From Thalassomonas actiniarum (GTDB lineage Bacteria; Pseudomonadota; Gammaproteobacteria; Enterobacterales; Alteromonadaceae): 64,000 nt of DNA. This document shows, piece after piece, positions 19,846 through 28,056 of this stretch. The position numbers were made by a program, and so were the translations under genes. How positions within the stretch are numbered: the stretch's first letter is position 1; the number at the start of each line of letters is the position of its first letter. The DNA is taken from NCBI RefSeq assembly GCF_000948975.2, contig NZ_CP059735.1, positions 4,216,001 to 4,280,000 of the forward strand, read 5' to 3'. The notes beneath the pieces are model-generated. The model made no database searches. It saw only the letters and a list, made by a program, of their open reading frames with translations, and had not been told where the DNA came from.

Positions 19846-21101
19846 TGAAAAAGCAATATGATATCGTTATCGCCGGGGGTGGCGTGATCGGTGCAGCCTG
19901 TGCTTATTTTCTAAGCAAGGAAAAAGATCTGAAAATCGCCCTGGTGGACCTGAAAAAGCCGGGCAATGCTTCACGGGCCTCAGCCGGTGGCCTGTGGGCT
20001 ATTGGTGAGTCGGTAGGTTTAGGCTGCGGGGTGATCTTTTTTAAACAAATGACCCAGCAAAGAGCCGAAGCCGAAGGCGTTGACCTGCCGCCAATGCGGC
20101 CGCATATTCTGCCGGAATGTTTTTTTGAGTTTGCGTTAAAAAGCAACGACATGTACCCGGCCTTATGGCAGGAATTAAAAGACAAACACGGGGTAGATTT
20201 TAAGTTCGAAAAAACCGGTTTGAAATACATCATGTATGACAAGTTCGATAAGCTCTATGCCGACTCGATCGTAGAGCAAATCCCGGGACTGGCCGAACAA
20301 ATCAACTGGCTCAGCGCCGAAGAACTGGCCATTGACGAGCCGCATATCAATGCCGATGCCATAGGGGCACTGGAGTTTGCCTGTGATCACCAGGTCAATC
20401 CCTACCGCTTAAACGAAGCCTACCTTGAAGCCGCCCGGCAGAACGGCGTCGAGCTGTTTTTGCAAACCCCGGTTACCGGTGTGGAAAAACAAGGTAATAA
20501 AGTCACCGGTGTGGTGACCGAAGCGGGAACCCTTTCCTGTAAAACCATGATCAATGCTGCCGGCGCCTGGGCCGCCGAATTAAGCGAAATGGCTACCGGC
20601 ACCCGTATTCCGGTGGCGCCGGTAAAAGGACAGATCATCTTATCCGAGCGTTTACCTAAAATTCTTAAGGGCTGTGTCTCCACCACGGATTGTTATATCG
20701 CACAAAAAGATAACGGTGAAGTGCTGATCGGCAGCACCACGGAAGAAAAAGGTTTTGATACCTCCAATACCTTACCGGAAATCAAAGAACTGGCCAATGG
20801 CGCCATGCGCTGTATCCCGGAGCTTAAGCAGATGAATATCAAGCGCTGCTGGGCGGGACTAAGACCGGGTACGCCGGACGAGCTGCCGGTACTGGGGGAA
20901 ATGGACGGTGTCGAAGGTTATATCAACGCCTGCGGTCATTTCCGCACCGGAATATTAACCTCTGCCATCACAGGTAAGCTGATAAATGATCTTTACCGGG
21001 GCTTGCCCTTAGATATAGATATCACACCATTTAAATACGCCCGTTTTCTCAAGCAGAAAAACGAGCAGCAAACCCCCGAAATAGAGCAGGAGCTGGCTTA
21101 A
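19845..21101 (+). CDS. hcnC: HcnC-like FAD-dependent amino-acid oxidase subunit
   Basis: This 418-aa DAO-family flavoprotein begins DIVIAGGGVIGAACAYFLS. It has a mid-protein VTGVVTEAGTLSCKTMINAAGAWA, and ends with the family block RCWAGLRPGTPDELPVLG...YINACGHFRTGILTSAITG. HcnC resembles glycine oxidase/sarcosine oxidase and carries the substrate site of membrane-associated cyanide synthase. Its length is very near that of Pseudomonas HcnC. It starts on the last base of the hcnB-like stop codon and is followed by a clear terminator, so the operon ends here. Confidence 0.75.
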   Translation: MKKQYDIVIAGGGVIGAACAYFLSKEKDLKIALVDLKKPGNASRASAGGLWAIGESVGLGCGVIFFKQMTQQRAEAEGVDLPPMRPHILPECFFEFALKSNDMYPALWQELKDKHGVDFKFEKTGLKYIMYDKFDKLYADSIVEQIPGLAEQINWLSAEELAIDEPHINADAIGALEFACDHQVNPYRLNEAYLEAARQNGVELFLQTPVTGVEKQGNKVTGVVTEAGTLSCKTMINAAGAWAAELSEMATGTRIPVAPVKGQIILSERLPKILKGCVSTTDCYIAQKDNGEVLIGSTTEEKGFDTSNTLPEIKELANGAMRCIPELKQMNIKRCWAGLRPGTPDELPVLGEMDGVEGYINACGHFRTGILTSAITGKLINDLYRGLPLDIDITPFKYARFLKQKNEQQTPEIEQELA

Positions 21102-21145
21102 GCAGGGTTATGTCCCTGAATTCATCAGCGCGAATTCATGCTAGA

Positions 21146-21176
21146 TAAAGGAAAGTCGCGGCTTTCCTTTATTTTA
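21146..21176 (+). terminator. Terminator after hcnABC-like operon
   Basis: AAAGGAAAG-TCGCGG-CTTTCCTTT is followed by ATTTTATT. Confidence 0.85.
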
Positions 21177-21200
21177 TTAAGCAAGAGCATACAATCACAC

Positions 21201-21947
21201 TCACTCCAATGCCATTGCCGCTGCCTGACTCACTTCACCTGGTTGCTCCTGCTCAACTATCCAATGCAAAAACCTGCGCGCATTCACGTCATATGATAAA
21301 GCCGCTAAGGCATCAACCGCTTTAAGCCGCACTGAACTATTGCTATCAGAGATAACCGCCTGTCCCAGTAACTGAATGGCATCATCACTGGCAATATTTT
21401 GCAAACCTTCGATTACCCTGAGGCGAATACCCTTGTTTTCATCCCCTAAACCGGTAGCCAGGGCATGAACGCTGCTTAGTTGGATCAGCGACTCCAGGGC
21501 GTTACTGCGGTTTTCTATTTCCGGATGGCTGGCTAAAATATTTTGATAATACTGAATTGCTGTTAAAACCCTTTTATCCGAACTGTCGAAACGTTTCCCG
21601 AGACGAAATAAATGCCTGGTACTTTTCACTTCAGCGATATCAGCTACCGGGCAGGCATTATGCAGTAAGGCTAAGGTAACCTGCTTTATCCCCGGTTTCT
21701 TGAAGGTTTCACCGCTATCAACCTTCGCAGTATCATGGCAGCTGGTATTTTCAATGGCACTGACATCAATTGTCTCCGATAACGCTATCTGAGCAGTGTT
21801 TAACGGCAAAGCATGACGACATAAATCTCCTAATACCCGGCAAGCAAAGTGCTCAGGTTTTATGATCAGATGTCCGTACCAGCCGCCGATAAAAGCAAGA
21901 ACAGTTGATAAAACAAGTACTGCACTGTTGAGCTTAGGCATATGCAT
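21201..21947 (-). CDS. Membrane-anchored HEAT-repeat protein
   Basis: The 248-aa protein has one N-terminal hydrophobic segment (about residues 8-24, AVLVLSTVLAFIGGWYG), a Cys-containing middle region, and C-terminal HEAT/PBS-type repeats. The repeats show as NKGIRLRVIEGLQNIASDDAI and SSVRLKAVDALAALSY. HEAT repeats mediate protein contacts; no enzyme motif is seen. It converges with the hcnC-like gene. Function unknown. Confidence 0.65.
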   Translation of the reverse strand: MHMPKLNSAVLVLSTVLAFIGGWYGHLIIKPEHFACRVLGDLCRHALPLNTAQIALSETIDVSAIENTSCHDTAKVDSGETFKKPGIKQVTLALLHNACPVADIAEVKSTRHLFRLGKRFDSSDKRVLTAIQYYQNILASHPEIENRSNALESLIQLSSVHALATGLGDENKGIRLRVIEGLQNIASDDAIQLLGQAVISDSNSSVRLKAVDALAALSYDVNARRFLHWIVEQEQPGEVSQAAAMALE

Positions 21948-22190
21948 TTCACAGCTTCAAGATCATACCCCTAAGCTTTATTCTTTTTATGGCGATTAGC
22001 AAAATAAATTTCTCCGCCACTAACCTCATATACGGCGAAAAATACAGCTATCTCAAGGTTCTGAAATGTCAGCTTCTTTTACAATATTGCCCGCTAAAAC
22101 CAATTAAAAAGACTAGCTTATTGATATTTAAGGGGAGGTATATTTTATGCATTTTGCCGGGTTCAGTGCAAAATACTTAAGAGGAAGAAT

Positions 22191-22892
22191 ATGAAAATGC
22201 TCCGCCACTTTCTTTGTCTGATTTCAATGTTAATACTCCCTAATATTGCCAATGCCGGTTTTATCAGTGTAACGCTAGGTAATGACAGTCCGGGCTTTGC
22301 CGATGGCAGCACCCCGACAGTGTTTCCTGAAATAACCGGCGCCCAGAGCGGGCAAGATGCTCCTTTTGACCAGGGCTATGGCGCCGATGGCCTGTTCGGC
22401 GGCAGTTTTGATCAGAACTGGACTTTTGCCTATGCGGCAATCGCAACCACGATCACCAATGCCACCCTCACTATCGGTATCGCCGATCATGACTCCAGTG
22501 CCAGCGGCAGTCAGGTGGGAGATTTTTCTCTCGACGGGACCGGCAATGCCCTGCTCAGTGCAGACTTAGATACCCTGTTTGAAGCCGCAGGAGGGGCAAC
22601 AGACGGGCAATACAAAGTCTATACCTTATCGCTTGATAGCAGCTTATTCGGCGAATTAGCTGACGGTAGCGCCACCGCAGCCCTGAGGTTATCCGGCCCG
22701 GGCCTGGTACCGGATATTTTTAGCGGCGGCTTTGCCGAAACAGCCAATAACGGCGCCTTCCTGATATATTCCACCTTAACCATCACCTTTGATGATCCGC
22801 CCACAGGAGACGTACCCGAGCCGGGGGCTTTTGCCTTACTGGCCTTGAGCCTGCTGCTGCTTTACGGAAAAAAGTCGGCCGGAAAACCATAG
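22191..22892 (+). CDS. PEP-CTERM sorting-domain exported protein
   Basis: The 233-aa protein has an N-terminal signal peptide ending in ANAGF. The body is beta-rich, Gly/Asp-rich and low in lysine. The C-terminal tripartite signal is VPEPGAFALLALSLLLLYGKK: a PEP motif, one hydrophobic segment and a basic end. That is the PEP-CTERM signal recognised by exosortases, which link such proteins to the surface or exopolysaccharide export. Neither an exosortase nor its regulators are in the window, so they should be elsewhere in the genome if this sorting works. Confidence 0.85.
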   Translation: MKMLRHFLCLISMLILPNIANAGFISVTLGNDSPGFADGSTPTVFPEITGAQSGQDAPFDQGYGADGLFGGSFDQNWTFAYAAIATTITNATLTIGIADHDSSASGSQVGDFSLDGTGNALLSADLDTLFEAAGGATDGQYKVYTLSLDSSLFGELADGSATAALRLSGPGLVPDIFSGGFAETANNGAFLIYSTLTITFDDPPTGDVPEPGAFALLALSLLLLYGKKSAGKP

Positions 22893-22936
22893 AAAACAGC
22901 TAAAACTTTCTTTTTACGTAAAAGGAGATAAACAGC

Positions 22937-23356
22937 ATGTTAAACAGAAGACATTTCATCCTGGCCGGCACATCAGGCCTGATGTGTTCCATGATCACCC
23001 CCGGCGCGATGGCATCATCCTTATTGCTACCCGCCACACCCCGTCAAACACCAACTGGCGAACAAATACCGGAAGATATTAAAGGTCAATTTGCCAGGCA
23101 AATAAATGACAGATACCTGGCCTGGAACCCAAGCGGTACTATGTGCATCAAGTTAGCCGAGGTTAAAACCGGACCGGTTTCTCCCGGACTTTTACAGTTT
23201 GACTTAACCTTTAACTGTCATGATACCGAGAAAGCGGATGGCCTTTACCAAATTGCCCACTTAAAAAGTGACCAGCAACATCAGGTTTACCTTGAAAAAA
23301 TAGAGGAGAGTAACAACTACCGGGCAGTATTTTGTTTATTTGAGGGGCAAACCTAA
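22937..23356 (+). CDS. Small exported protein with Tat-like leader, upstream of tail-collar gene
   Basis: This 139-aa protein starts MLNRRHFILAGTSGLMCSM, an RRxFI twin-arginine-like leader. A short domain follows (about residues 50-139) with two Cys residues that could form a disulfide. It resembles small DUF6916-like proteins that accompany phage-tail-collar (MdpB-type) proteins, but I am not certain of the family. An AAAGGAG ribosome binding site precedes the ATG. The next gene, a collar-domain protein, supports a shared role. Confidence 0.6.
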   Translation: MLNRRHFILAGTSGLMCSMITPGAMASSLLLPATPRQTPTGEQIPEDIKGQFARQINDRYLAWNPSGTMCIKLAEVKTGPVSPGLLQFDLTFNCHDTEKADGLYQIAHLKSDQQHQVYLEKIEESNNYRAVFCLFEGQT

Positions 23357-23499
23357 ACAGAGACAAAGATTAACTAACAGTATTTTTCCCGTTCCAACAA
23401 ACGGAACAATACATCATTTACCTCAGGCCCGGGCAGATATGTTTGCCGTGATCACTGCTTTCATCACAGGGCCAGAAAAAGAAGCAATAGGAGTTTATT

Positions 23500-24048
23500 A
23501 TGTCTGAACCATTTATAGGCCAAATACAAGCTTTTGGTTTTAATTTTGCTCCCCGCGGATGGGCTAAATGTGATGGCCAGCTGCTGTCTATTTCCTCAAA
23601 TAGTGCCTTGTTTTCTTTACTCGGTACTATGTATGGCGGGGATGGCAGAACAACTTTTGGACTACCCGACTTACGCGGACGTATGATCATTCATCATGGC
23701 AGTGGTCCCGGCTTAACTTCCAGAACCCAGGGAGCGAGAGCAGGTAATGAAACCACCATCTTAACCGAAGCGAATTTGCCGGCCCACAATCATAATGTCA
23801 GGGCAACCGCACGTTGTGTCACGACAGCGGGCGACACCAATGTCGCCGTTGATAATGTCTGGTCCAAAGATGCCGGCGTATCGGCTGCCACTTATTCCAC
23901 CAGCGCCCCGGATGCCGATATGGAAAATGACGCTATCCTGGTACAACAGGATAATATAGGTACAGGTACCGGCCACACCAATATGCAACCCTACCTGGTG
24001 CTCAATTATTGTATCGCACTGGTAGGCCTGTTTCCTTCTCGTAATTAA
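23500..24048 (+). CDS. Phage tail-collar domain protein (microcystin-dependent protein family)
   Basis: The 182-aa protein begins with the collar-domain signature: EPFIGQIQAFGFNFAPRGW followed by AKCDGQLLSISSNSALFSLLG, TMYGGDGRTTFGLPDLRGRM and a C-terminal MQPYLVLNYCIALVGLFPSRN. Such stand-alone proteins, the MdpB family, occur in many bacteria in small clusters and are not proof of a prophage. No other phage gene is present. The role is unknown; a surface or secreted carbohydrate- or fibre-like protein is often suggested. Confidence 0.9.
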   Translation: MSEPFIGQIQAFGFNFAPRGWAKCDGQLLSISSNSALFSLLGTMYGGDGRTTFGLPDLRGRMIIHHGSGPGLTSRTQGARAGNETTILTEANLPAHNHNVRATARCVTTAGDTNVAVDNVWSKDAGVSAATYSTSAPDADMENDAILVQQDNIGTGTGHTNMQPYLVLNYCIALVGLFPSRN

Positions 24049-24173
24049 TGAAATCGCGGGGATCTAAGCCGGTAATGGTAAAGATCCCTTTCTTACATTG
24101 ACATAGATAATATTCAGCGATTTGATTCTCCATAACCCCCCCGGCAACGGGGTTTTATCAACAGAGATTTCCG

Positions 24174-24662
24174 ATGAAGACACCACCAGCAGAGATATCT
24201 TTAAGGCCATGGACAAAAAATGATGAGGCTTTTACTAAAGACCTATTTATTGCCAACAGCCAGGCCATGTTTGCCCATTTGGCTCCTGAGCAGCAAGAAA
24301 TACTGACAAACATTCAACTCCTGGCACAGCAAAGAGATTACCGACAGCGCTGGCCTCAGGCGCAGTATTTAATCATACAACTAAGAAATACTGCTGCCGG
24401 ACAGCTCATCATTAATCCCTACCCCGAATATGATTTACTGATCGATATTGCGGTCTTGCCGAGCCATCAAAATAGCGGCATCGCCACCCGGGTATTAGAG
24501 ATATTACTCAGGCAGGCACAGTCCCGGGAGGTTCCGGTAAGATTAAGCGTGATAAAAGACAACCCTGCATTGCAATTGTACAAACGTATTGGTTTTACGG
24601 TAACCGGCGCCAGTGGCACTCATTATCGGATGGAAATGCAAACAACACATGCAGATCATTGA
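24174..24662 (+). CDS. GNAT-family N-acetyltransferase
   Basis: The 162-aa protein has the GNAT acetyl-CoA-binding region IAVLPSHQNSGIATRVLEIL (motif A, Q/RxxGxG/A-like) near residue 105. The family NPALQLYKRIGFTVTG motif B region follows. Substrate unknown. GNAT genes are often placed beside tail-collar genes, as here, so they may be one cluster. Confidence 0.85.
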   Translation: MKTPPAEISLRPWTKNDEAFTKDLFIANSQAMFAHLAPEQQEILTNIQLLAQQRDYRQRWPQAQYLIIQLRNTAAGQLIINPYPEYDLLIDIAVLPSHQNSGIATRVLEILLRQAQSREVPVRLSVIKDNPALQLYKRIGFTVTGASGTHYRMEMQTTHADH

Positions 24663-24776
24663 AAAATCAGTGAATAAGGAGATCCGGATAAGTTAAATAA
24701 TATGATTTATAAACCAGAAAGGAAGATACATTTAGATGGAGAGCTTTTAGAAACCTTTGGGGATATTGAGCAAATG

Positions 24777-24853
24777 TGGCGGAGTGGACGGGACTCGAAC
24801 CCGCGACCCCCGGCGTGACAGGCCGGTATTCTAACCAACTGAACTACCACTCC
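24777..24853 (-). tRNA. tRNA-Asp (GTC), copy 1 (promoter-distal)
   Basis: The 77-nt gene has encoded CCA, acceptor GGAGTGG/CCACTCC, anticodon GTC in CCTGTCACG, and T-arm GGTTCGAGTCC. It is the last gene of the array in transcription order, and I see no clear rho-independent terminator after it. Confidence 0.97.
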
Positions 24854-24921
24854 GCGATATCTACTGCTTTGTTGAGATTTACTTAAATAAGTACCGGCTC
24901 TCGGTGCCAGGTAAAGATAAG

Positions 24922-24998
24922 TGGCGGAGTGGACGGGACTCGAACCCGCGACCCCCGGCGTGACAGGCCGGTATTCTAACCAACTGAACTACCACTCC
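24922..24998 (-). tRNA. tRNA-Asp (GTC), copy 2
   Basis: Sequence identical to copy 1. The spacer to copy 1 shares long stretches with the spacers of copies 2-3 and 3-4, so duplication included spacer DNA. Confidence 0.97.
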
Positions 24999-25063
24999 GC
25001 ATATGTCTTTACGTTTGAGATTTACTTAGTAAGCACTGGCTCTCAGGACCAGGTAAAGATAAG

Positions 25064-25140
25064 TGGCGGAGTGGACGGGACTCGAACCCGCGACCCCCGG
25101 CGTGACAGGCCGGTATTCTAACCAACTGAACTACCACTCC
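25064..25140 (-). tRNA. tRNA-Asp (GTC), copy 3
   Basis: Identical 77-nt gene with encoded CCA. Flanking spacers contain the conserved CTGGCTCTCAGGACCAG segment, a small hairpin. Confidence 0.97.
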
Positions 25141-25207
25141 GCGATATAATCTTTACGTTTGAGATTTACGTAACAAGCACTGGCTCTCAGGACCAGGTAA
25201 AGATAGG

Positions 25208-25284
25208 TGGCGGAGTGGACGGGACTCGAACCCGCGACCCCCGGCGTGACAGGCCGGTATTCTAACCAACTGAACTACCACTCC
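25208..25284 (-). tRNA. tRNA-Asp (GTC), copy 4
   Basis: Identical 77-nt gene. The spacer towards copy 5 has the hairpin CTGGCT-CTCAA-AGCCAG, a variant of the hairpin in the other spacers. Confidence 0.97.
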
Positions 25285-25373
25285 GCGATATAATCTTTAC
25301 ATCAGAGAATTCTACTTTTACAAGTACTGGCTCTCAAAGCCAGATATTAGCTGAAATGAAGGATAAAGGAATG

Positions 25374-25450
25374 TGGCGGAGTGGACGGGACTCGAACCCG
25401 CGACCCCCGGCGTGACAGGCCGGTATTCTAACCAACTGAACTACCACTCC
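25374..25450 (-). tRNA. tRNA-Asp (GTC), copy 5
   Basis: Identical 77-nt gene. Spacers on the promoter-proximal side (copies 5-8) are shorter and not like those of copies 1-5. Confidence 0.97.
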
Positions 25451-25505
25451 GCAGTATAACTTTTACTTCTTTTCTATTTCTTGTGCATTTATCGCTATTA
25501 AAATG

Positions 25506-25582
25506 TGGCGGAGTGGACGGGACTCGAACCCGCGACCCCCGGCGTGACAGGCCGGTATTCTAACCAACTGAACTACCACTCC
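25506..25582 (-). tRNA. tRNA-Asp (GTC), copy 6
   Basis: Identical 77-nt gene with encoded CCA. Confidence 0.97.
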
Positions 25583-25628
25583 GCGATATCTTAATCACGA
25601 ACAAAAAGTTGTTTATCTTGTGCATCAT

Positions 25629-25705
25629 TGGCGGAGTGGACGGGACTCGAACCCGCGACCCCCGGCGTGACAGGCCGGTATTCTAACCAACTGAACTACC
25701 ACTCC
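25629..25705 (-). tRNA. tRNA-Asp (GTC), copy 7
   Basis: Identical 77-nt gene. Only 26 bases separate it from copy 8. Confidence 0.97.
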
Positions 25706-25731
25706 GCAGATATGCTTAAACAGATTTAAAT

Positions 25732-25808
25732 TGGCGGAGTGGACGGGACTCGAACCCGCGACCCCCGGCGTGACAGGCCGGTATTCTAACCAACTGAACT
25801 ACCACTCC
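25732..25808 (-). tRNA. tRNA-Asp (GTC), copy 8 (promoter-proximal)
   Basis: Identical 77-nt gene, first in transcription order, about 40 bases downstream of the predicted transcription start of the array promoter. Confidence 0.97.
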
Positions 25809-25856
25809 GCGATTTAAACTCTGCGTTTCAACAACAACTCGTTGAATGCGGCGGAG

Positions 25857-25885
25857 ATAATACGGTTATGAAGTGTATCCGTCAA
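25857..25885 (-). promoter_or_regulatory. Sigma-70 promoter of the tRNA-Asp operon
   Basis: On the minus strand, TTGACG (25885-25880), a 17-base spacer and TATTAT (25862-25857) form a near-consensus promoter. It is followed by a GC-rich discriminator (CTCCGCCGC), a known hallmark of stable-RNA promoters under stringent control. No other promoter of this quality is seen in the array. Confidence 0.8.
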
Positions 25886-25954
25886 CATCTTTTTTCATAT
25901 AATTTACTGGCTGCGCATTTGCTAAACAAAGCGTTCGATTAACGTGCATTCTTT

Positions 25955-25990
25955 GCTGTTAAGACGCCCGTCAGGCGAAAAATTAACAGC
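25955..25990. terminator. Interrupted long hairpin downstream of the TIGR03503-type gene
   Basis: GCTGTTAA ... TTAACAGC flanks an inner CGCC-CGTCA-GGCG hairpin and an A5 run. On the minus strand this lies just after the stop of the TIGR03503-type gene, so it is a possible terminator before the tRNA promoter region. Confidence 0.45.
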
Positions 25991-26010
25991 TTATTTCGCC
26001 CGCCTTCAAC

Positions 26011-27327
26011 TTATTCTTGTTGTTCTTCTGCTTCAGCTGACTTTTTCTTACGCCACTGTAAGGTAAAAAAGATCGCCAGGGCGATAAAAAGAATCACAAT
26101 ATTGCCGACAACAACAATAGTGATCATTTCTTCCTGCCTTTTAGCCTCTTCTTCTTCCTTTCTTATTCTCTCCTGCTCCTGCTCAAACGCCAGTTGTTCG
26201 GCCAGTTGCTTGGCCACTTCTTCCTCAGATAACTTTTTCGTTTGTCCGTCTTCGTCTACGGTGAAATTAATATCATCTGCTTTAGGCTCAACATTAAAGG
26301 CAAATTCCGGGATCACCAGACGAAACTCCCGGCCATTTTGGGTTCTGCCAAATGCCCTGACTTTTACCCGGTAGATACCCGGCTCGGTAAAAGCAAGCTC
26401 TTTGATACGTTCGCCGCCACTACCCTCCATAATAGAAAAGGCTTCAACCTGGCGATCAGGAAAAACAAAGTTGCCCTGGAAGATTAAACTGTCGGGATCG
26501 ACAAATTCATCATCAATCACAAAATGTACCTGGTGAAATTGTTCTTCTTCATTGGTGGTATCCACCTTAATGGTCACCGGTGTCGGATGCAGAATAACCG
26601 GGTTTTGTCTGAGCTCCCGCGTGGCCATAGGTAATTTGATCACATAAATGGGCTGCCATTCCCCCGGAGCAAAGTTTAAGACAAACTCTCCGGTAAACAG
26701 ATTATCCCCGGCGTATTCATCCAGATCCCTGCCGTCATCACGGAAAGTGGTCAGTTTTATCGGCTCGGCGCCAAAGTTGTCGTAGGCAGAATTATTGGTA
26801 CTATAAAAATCAACATCAAGATGGATCACATCCCTGAAACCCGGGATATCGATCGCCCGGTCGCCGTTAAATAATTTACCCGTCACTTTTAAGGTTTCCC
26901 CCGCCAGTAAAATTTCCGGTAAAGACTCCACTTCAATTTTTACTTCAGAAAGCACCATGATTTTACTTTTGGGCAAAATATTCCCTATTGCCTGCCAGGG
27001 GCCCGGCATAGGTTTTTTAATTTTGATCATGTCATAGGTACTGTCATCGTACCATTCCACTTTATCTTCCGGCAGATTATTAATTTTCAGTTTACTGCCG
27101 TCCGGCCGCACCAGAATAATCGGCTGGCTGCCATGAGCACGGTAGAAGATCATGGTTACTTCTTCTATCTGGGCATCGATACGAAAGCGGTTATCAAAAT
27201 AGGAGATCTGATTCGTTTTATCGTTTGATTGATAATATTCAATTTCATGGGGCAATTCCTGTGCGCCGCTAACCCAGCTTAAAGCAGACAGCGCCGTAAG
27301 CAATAAGCCTCTATAAAGTCCTGCCAT
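26011..27327 (-). CDS. TIGR03503-type exported, membrane-anchored protein
   Basis: The 438-aa protein has a signal peptide (cleaved near SGAQ) and a long beta-rich periplasmic part. A charged coiled-coil-like region (residues about 365-400, rich in E/K/R/Q) precedes a C-terminal membrane segment (ITIVVVGNIVILFIALAIFF) and a short cytoplasmic KKK tail. The architecture and position after dnaQ match the TIGR03503 family of marine gammaproteobacteria, which has no known function. It starts 6 bases after dnaQ and is surely cotranscribed. Confidence 0.78.
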   Translation of the reverse strand: MAGLYRGLLLTALSALSWVSGAQELPHEIEYYQSNDKTNQISYFDNRFRIDAQIEEVTMIFYRAHGSQPIILVRPDGSKLKINNLPEDKVEWYDDSTYDMIKIKKPMPGPWQAIGNILPKSKIMVLSEVKIEVESLPEILLAGETLKVTGKLFNGDRAIDIPGFRDVIHLDVDFYSTNNSAYDNFGAEPIKLTTFRDDGRDLDEYAGDNLFTGEFVLNFAPGEWQPIYVIKLPMATRELRQNPVILHPTPVTIKVDTTNEEEQFHQVHFVIDDEFVDPDSLIFQGNFVFPDRQVEAFSIMEGSGGERIKELAFTEPGIYRVKVRAFGRTQNGREFRLVIPEFAFNVEPKADDINFTVDEDGQTKKLSEEEVAKQLAEQLAFEQEQERIRKEEEEAKRQEEMITIVVVGNIVILFIALAIFFTLQWRKKKSAEAEEQQE

Positions 27328-27333
27328 GATTTC

Positions 27334-28056
27334 TTACGAACGCCATAACGGCGTTCCTCCTTTCTCTGCGACGATAGCCAAACGTTCCTGATGTGCAGTC
27401 ATTTCATCGGCCGTTGCCGCTAAAACCCTTAACGGCGCCCGCTCGGTTGTTAATCTTCGGATGCTGTTACTGTCGCCGCCGCCGCTATCATCGGCGGAAA
27501 GATTAAAGACTTCCTGCCGGCGGGTCATTTCAATATAAACAAAAGCCAGCAACTGGGCATCGATTAATGCCCCGTGATAAGTACGGTCAACCAACTTATC
27601 CACTTTATAAAAGCGGGCGAGATAATCCAGGGTTTTCGGCGAGCCGAATTCATCTTTGGAGACCTTCAGGGTATCGGTCACGGTACAGATATCCTCGGTC
27701 ATGGGTAAGTTTTTCCCGACCATGGCAAATTCATGGTCCATAAAGCCGACGTCGAATTTGGCATTATGGATCACCAACTCGGCCCCGCGGATAAATTCAA
27801 TAAAGTCATTGGCGACTTGTGAAAATACCGGTTTATCCTGCAGAAATTCATTGGTTAAACCGTGAACATCAATAACCTCTTGTTCCATAAACTTTAACGG
27901 GTTGATATATACATGATAATTCCGCCCGGTTAACTGGCGGTTGATCATTTCCACACAACCTATTTCAACAATACGGTGCCCTTCCCGGGTACTGATACCT
28001 GTGGTTTCGGTATCGAGTATGATCAAACGATGTTCTTTATTATTTACTTCACTCAC
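27334..28056 (-). CDS. dnaQ: DNA polymerase III epsilon subunit (3'-5' proofreading exonuclease)
   Basis: From GTG at 28056 the product is 240 aa, near the E. coli length of 243. AGGA lies about 8 bases before this GTG. The longer in-frame upstream extension has no family similarity, so I exclude it. Exo I is LIILDTETTG, Exo II is VIHNAKFDVGFMDHEF, and Exo III is YHGALIDAQLLA, giving the DEDDh set. The C-terminus differs from E. coli but ends in a region that would contact the alpha subunit. Confidence 0.94.
   Translation of the reverse strand: MSEVNNKEHRLIILDTETTGISTREGHRIVEIGCVEMINRQLTGRNYHVYINPLKFMEQEVIDVHGLTNEFLQDKPVFSQVANDFIEFIRGAELVIHNAKFDVGFMDHEFAMVGKNLPMTEDICTVTDTLKVSKDEFGSPKTLDYLARFYKVDKLVDRTYHGALIDAQLLAFVYIEMTRRQEVFNLSADDSGGGDSNSIRRLTTERAPLRVLAATADEMTAHQERLAIVAEKGGTPLWRS

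Noticed and set aside
23500..24048. Prophage remnant suggested by the tail-collar protein
   Set aside because: No integrase, capsid, terminase or other tail gene is nearby, and stand-alone collar proteins are common bacterial genes.
24921..25121. 66-codon frame across tRNA-Asp genes
   Set aside because: It is read through two tRNA genes in antisense and is an artefact of their identical sequences.
24777..25808. CRISPR array suggested by regular 77-base repeats
   Set aside because: The repeats fold as complete tRNA-Asp with anticodon GTC and encoded CCA, and the spacers are related to each other.
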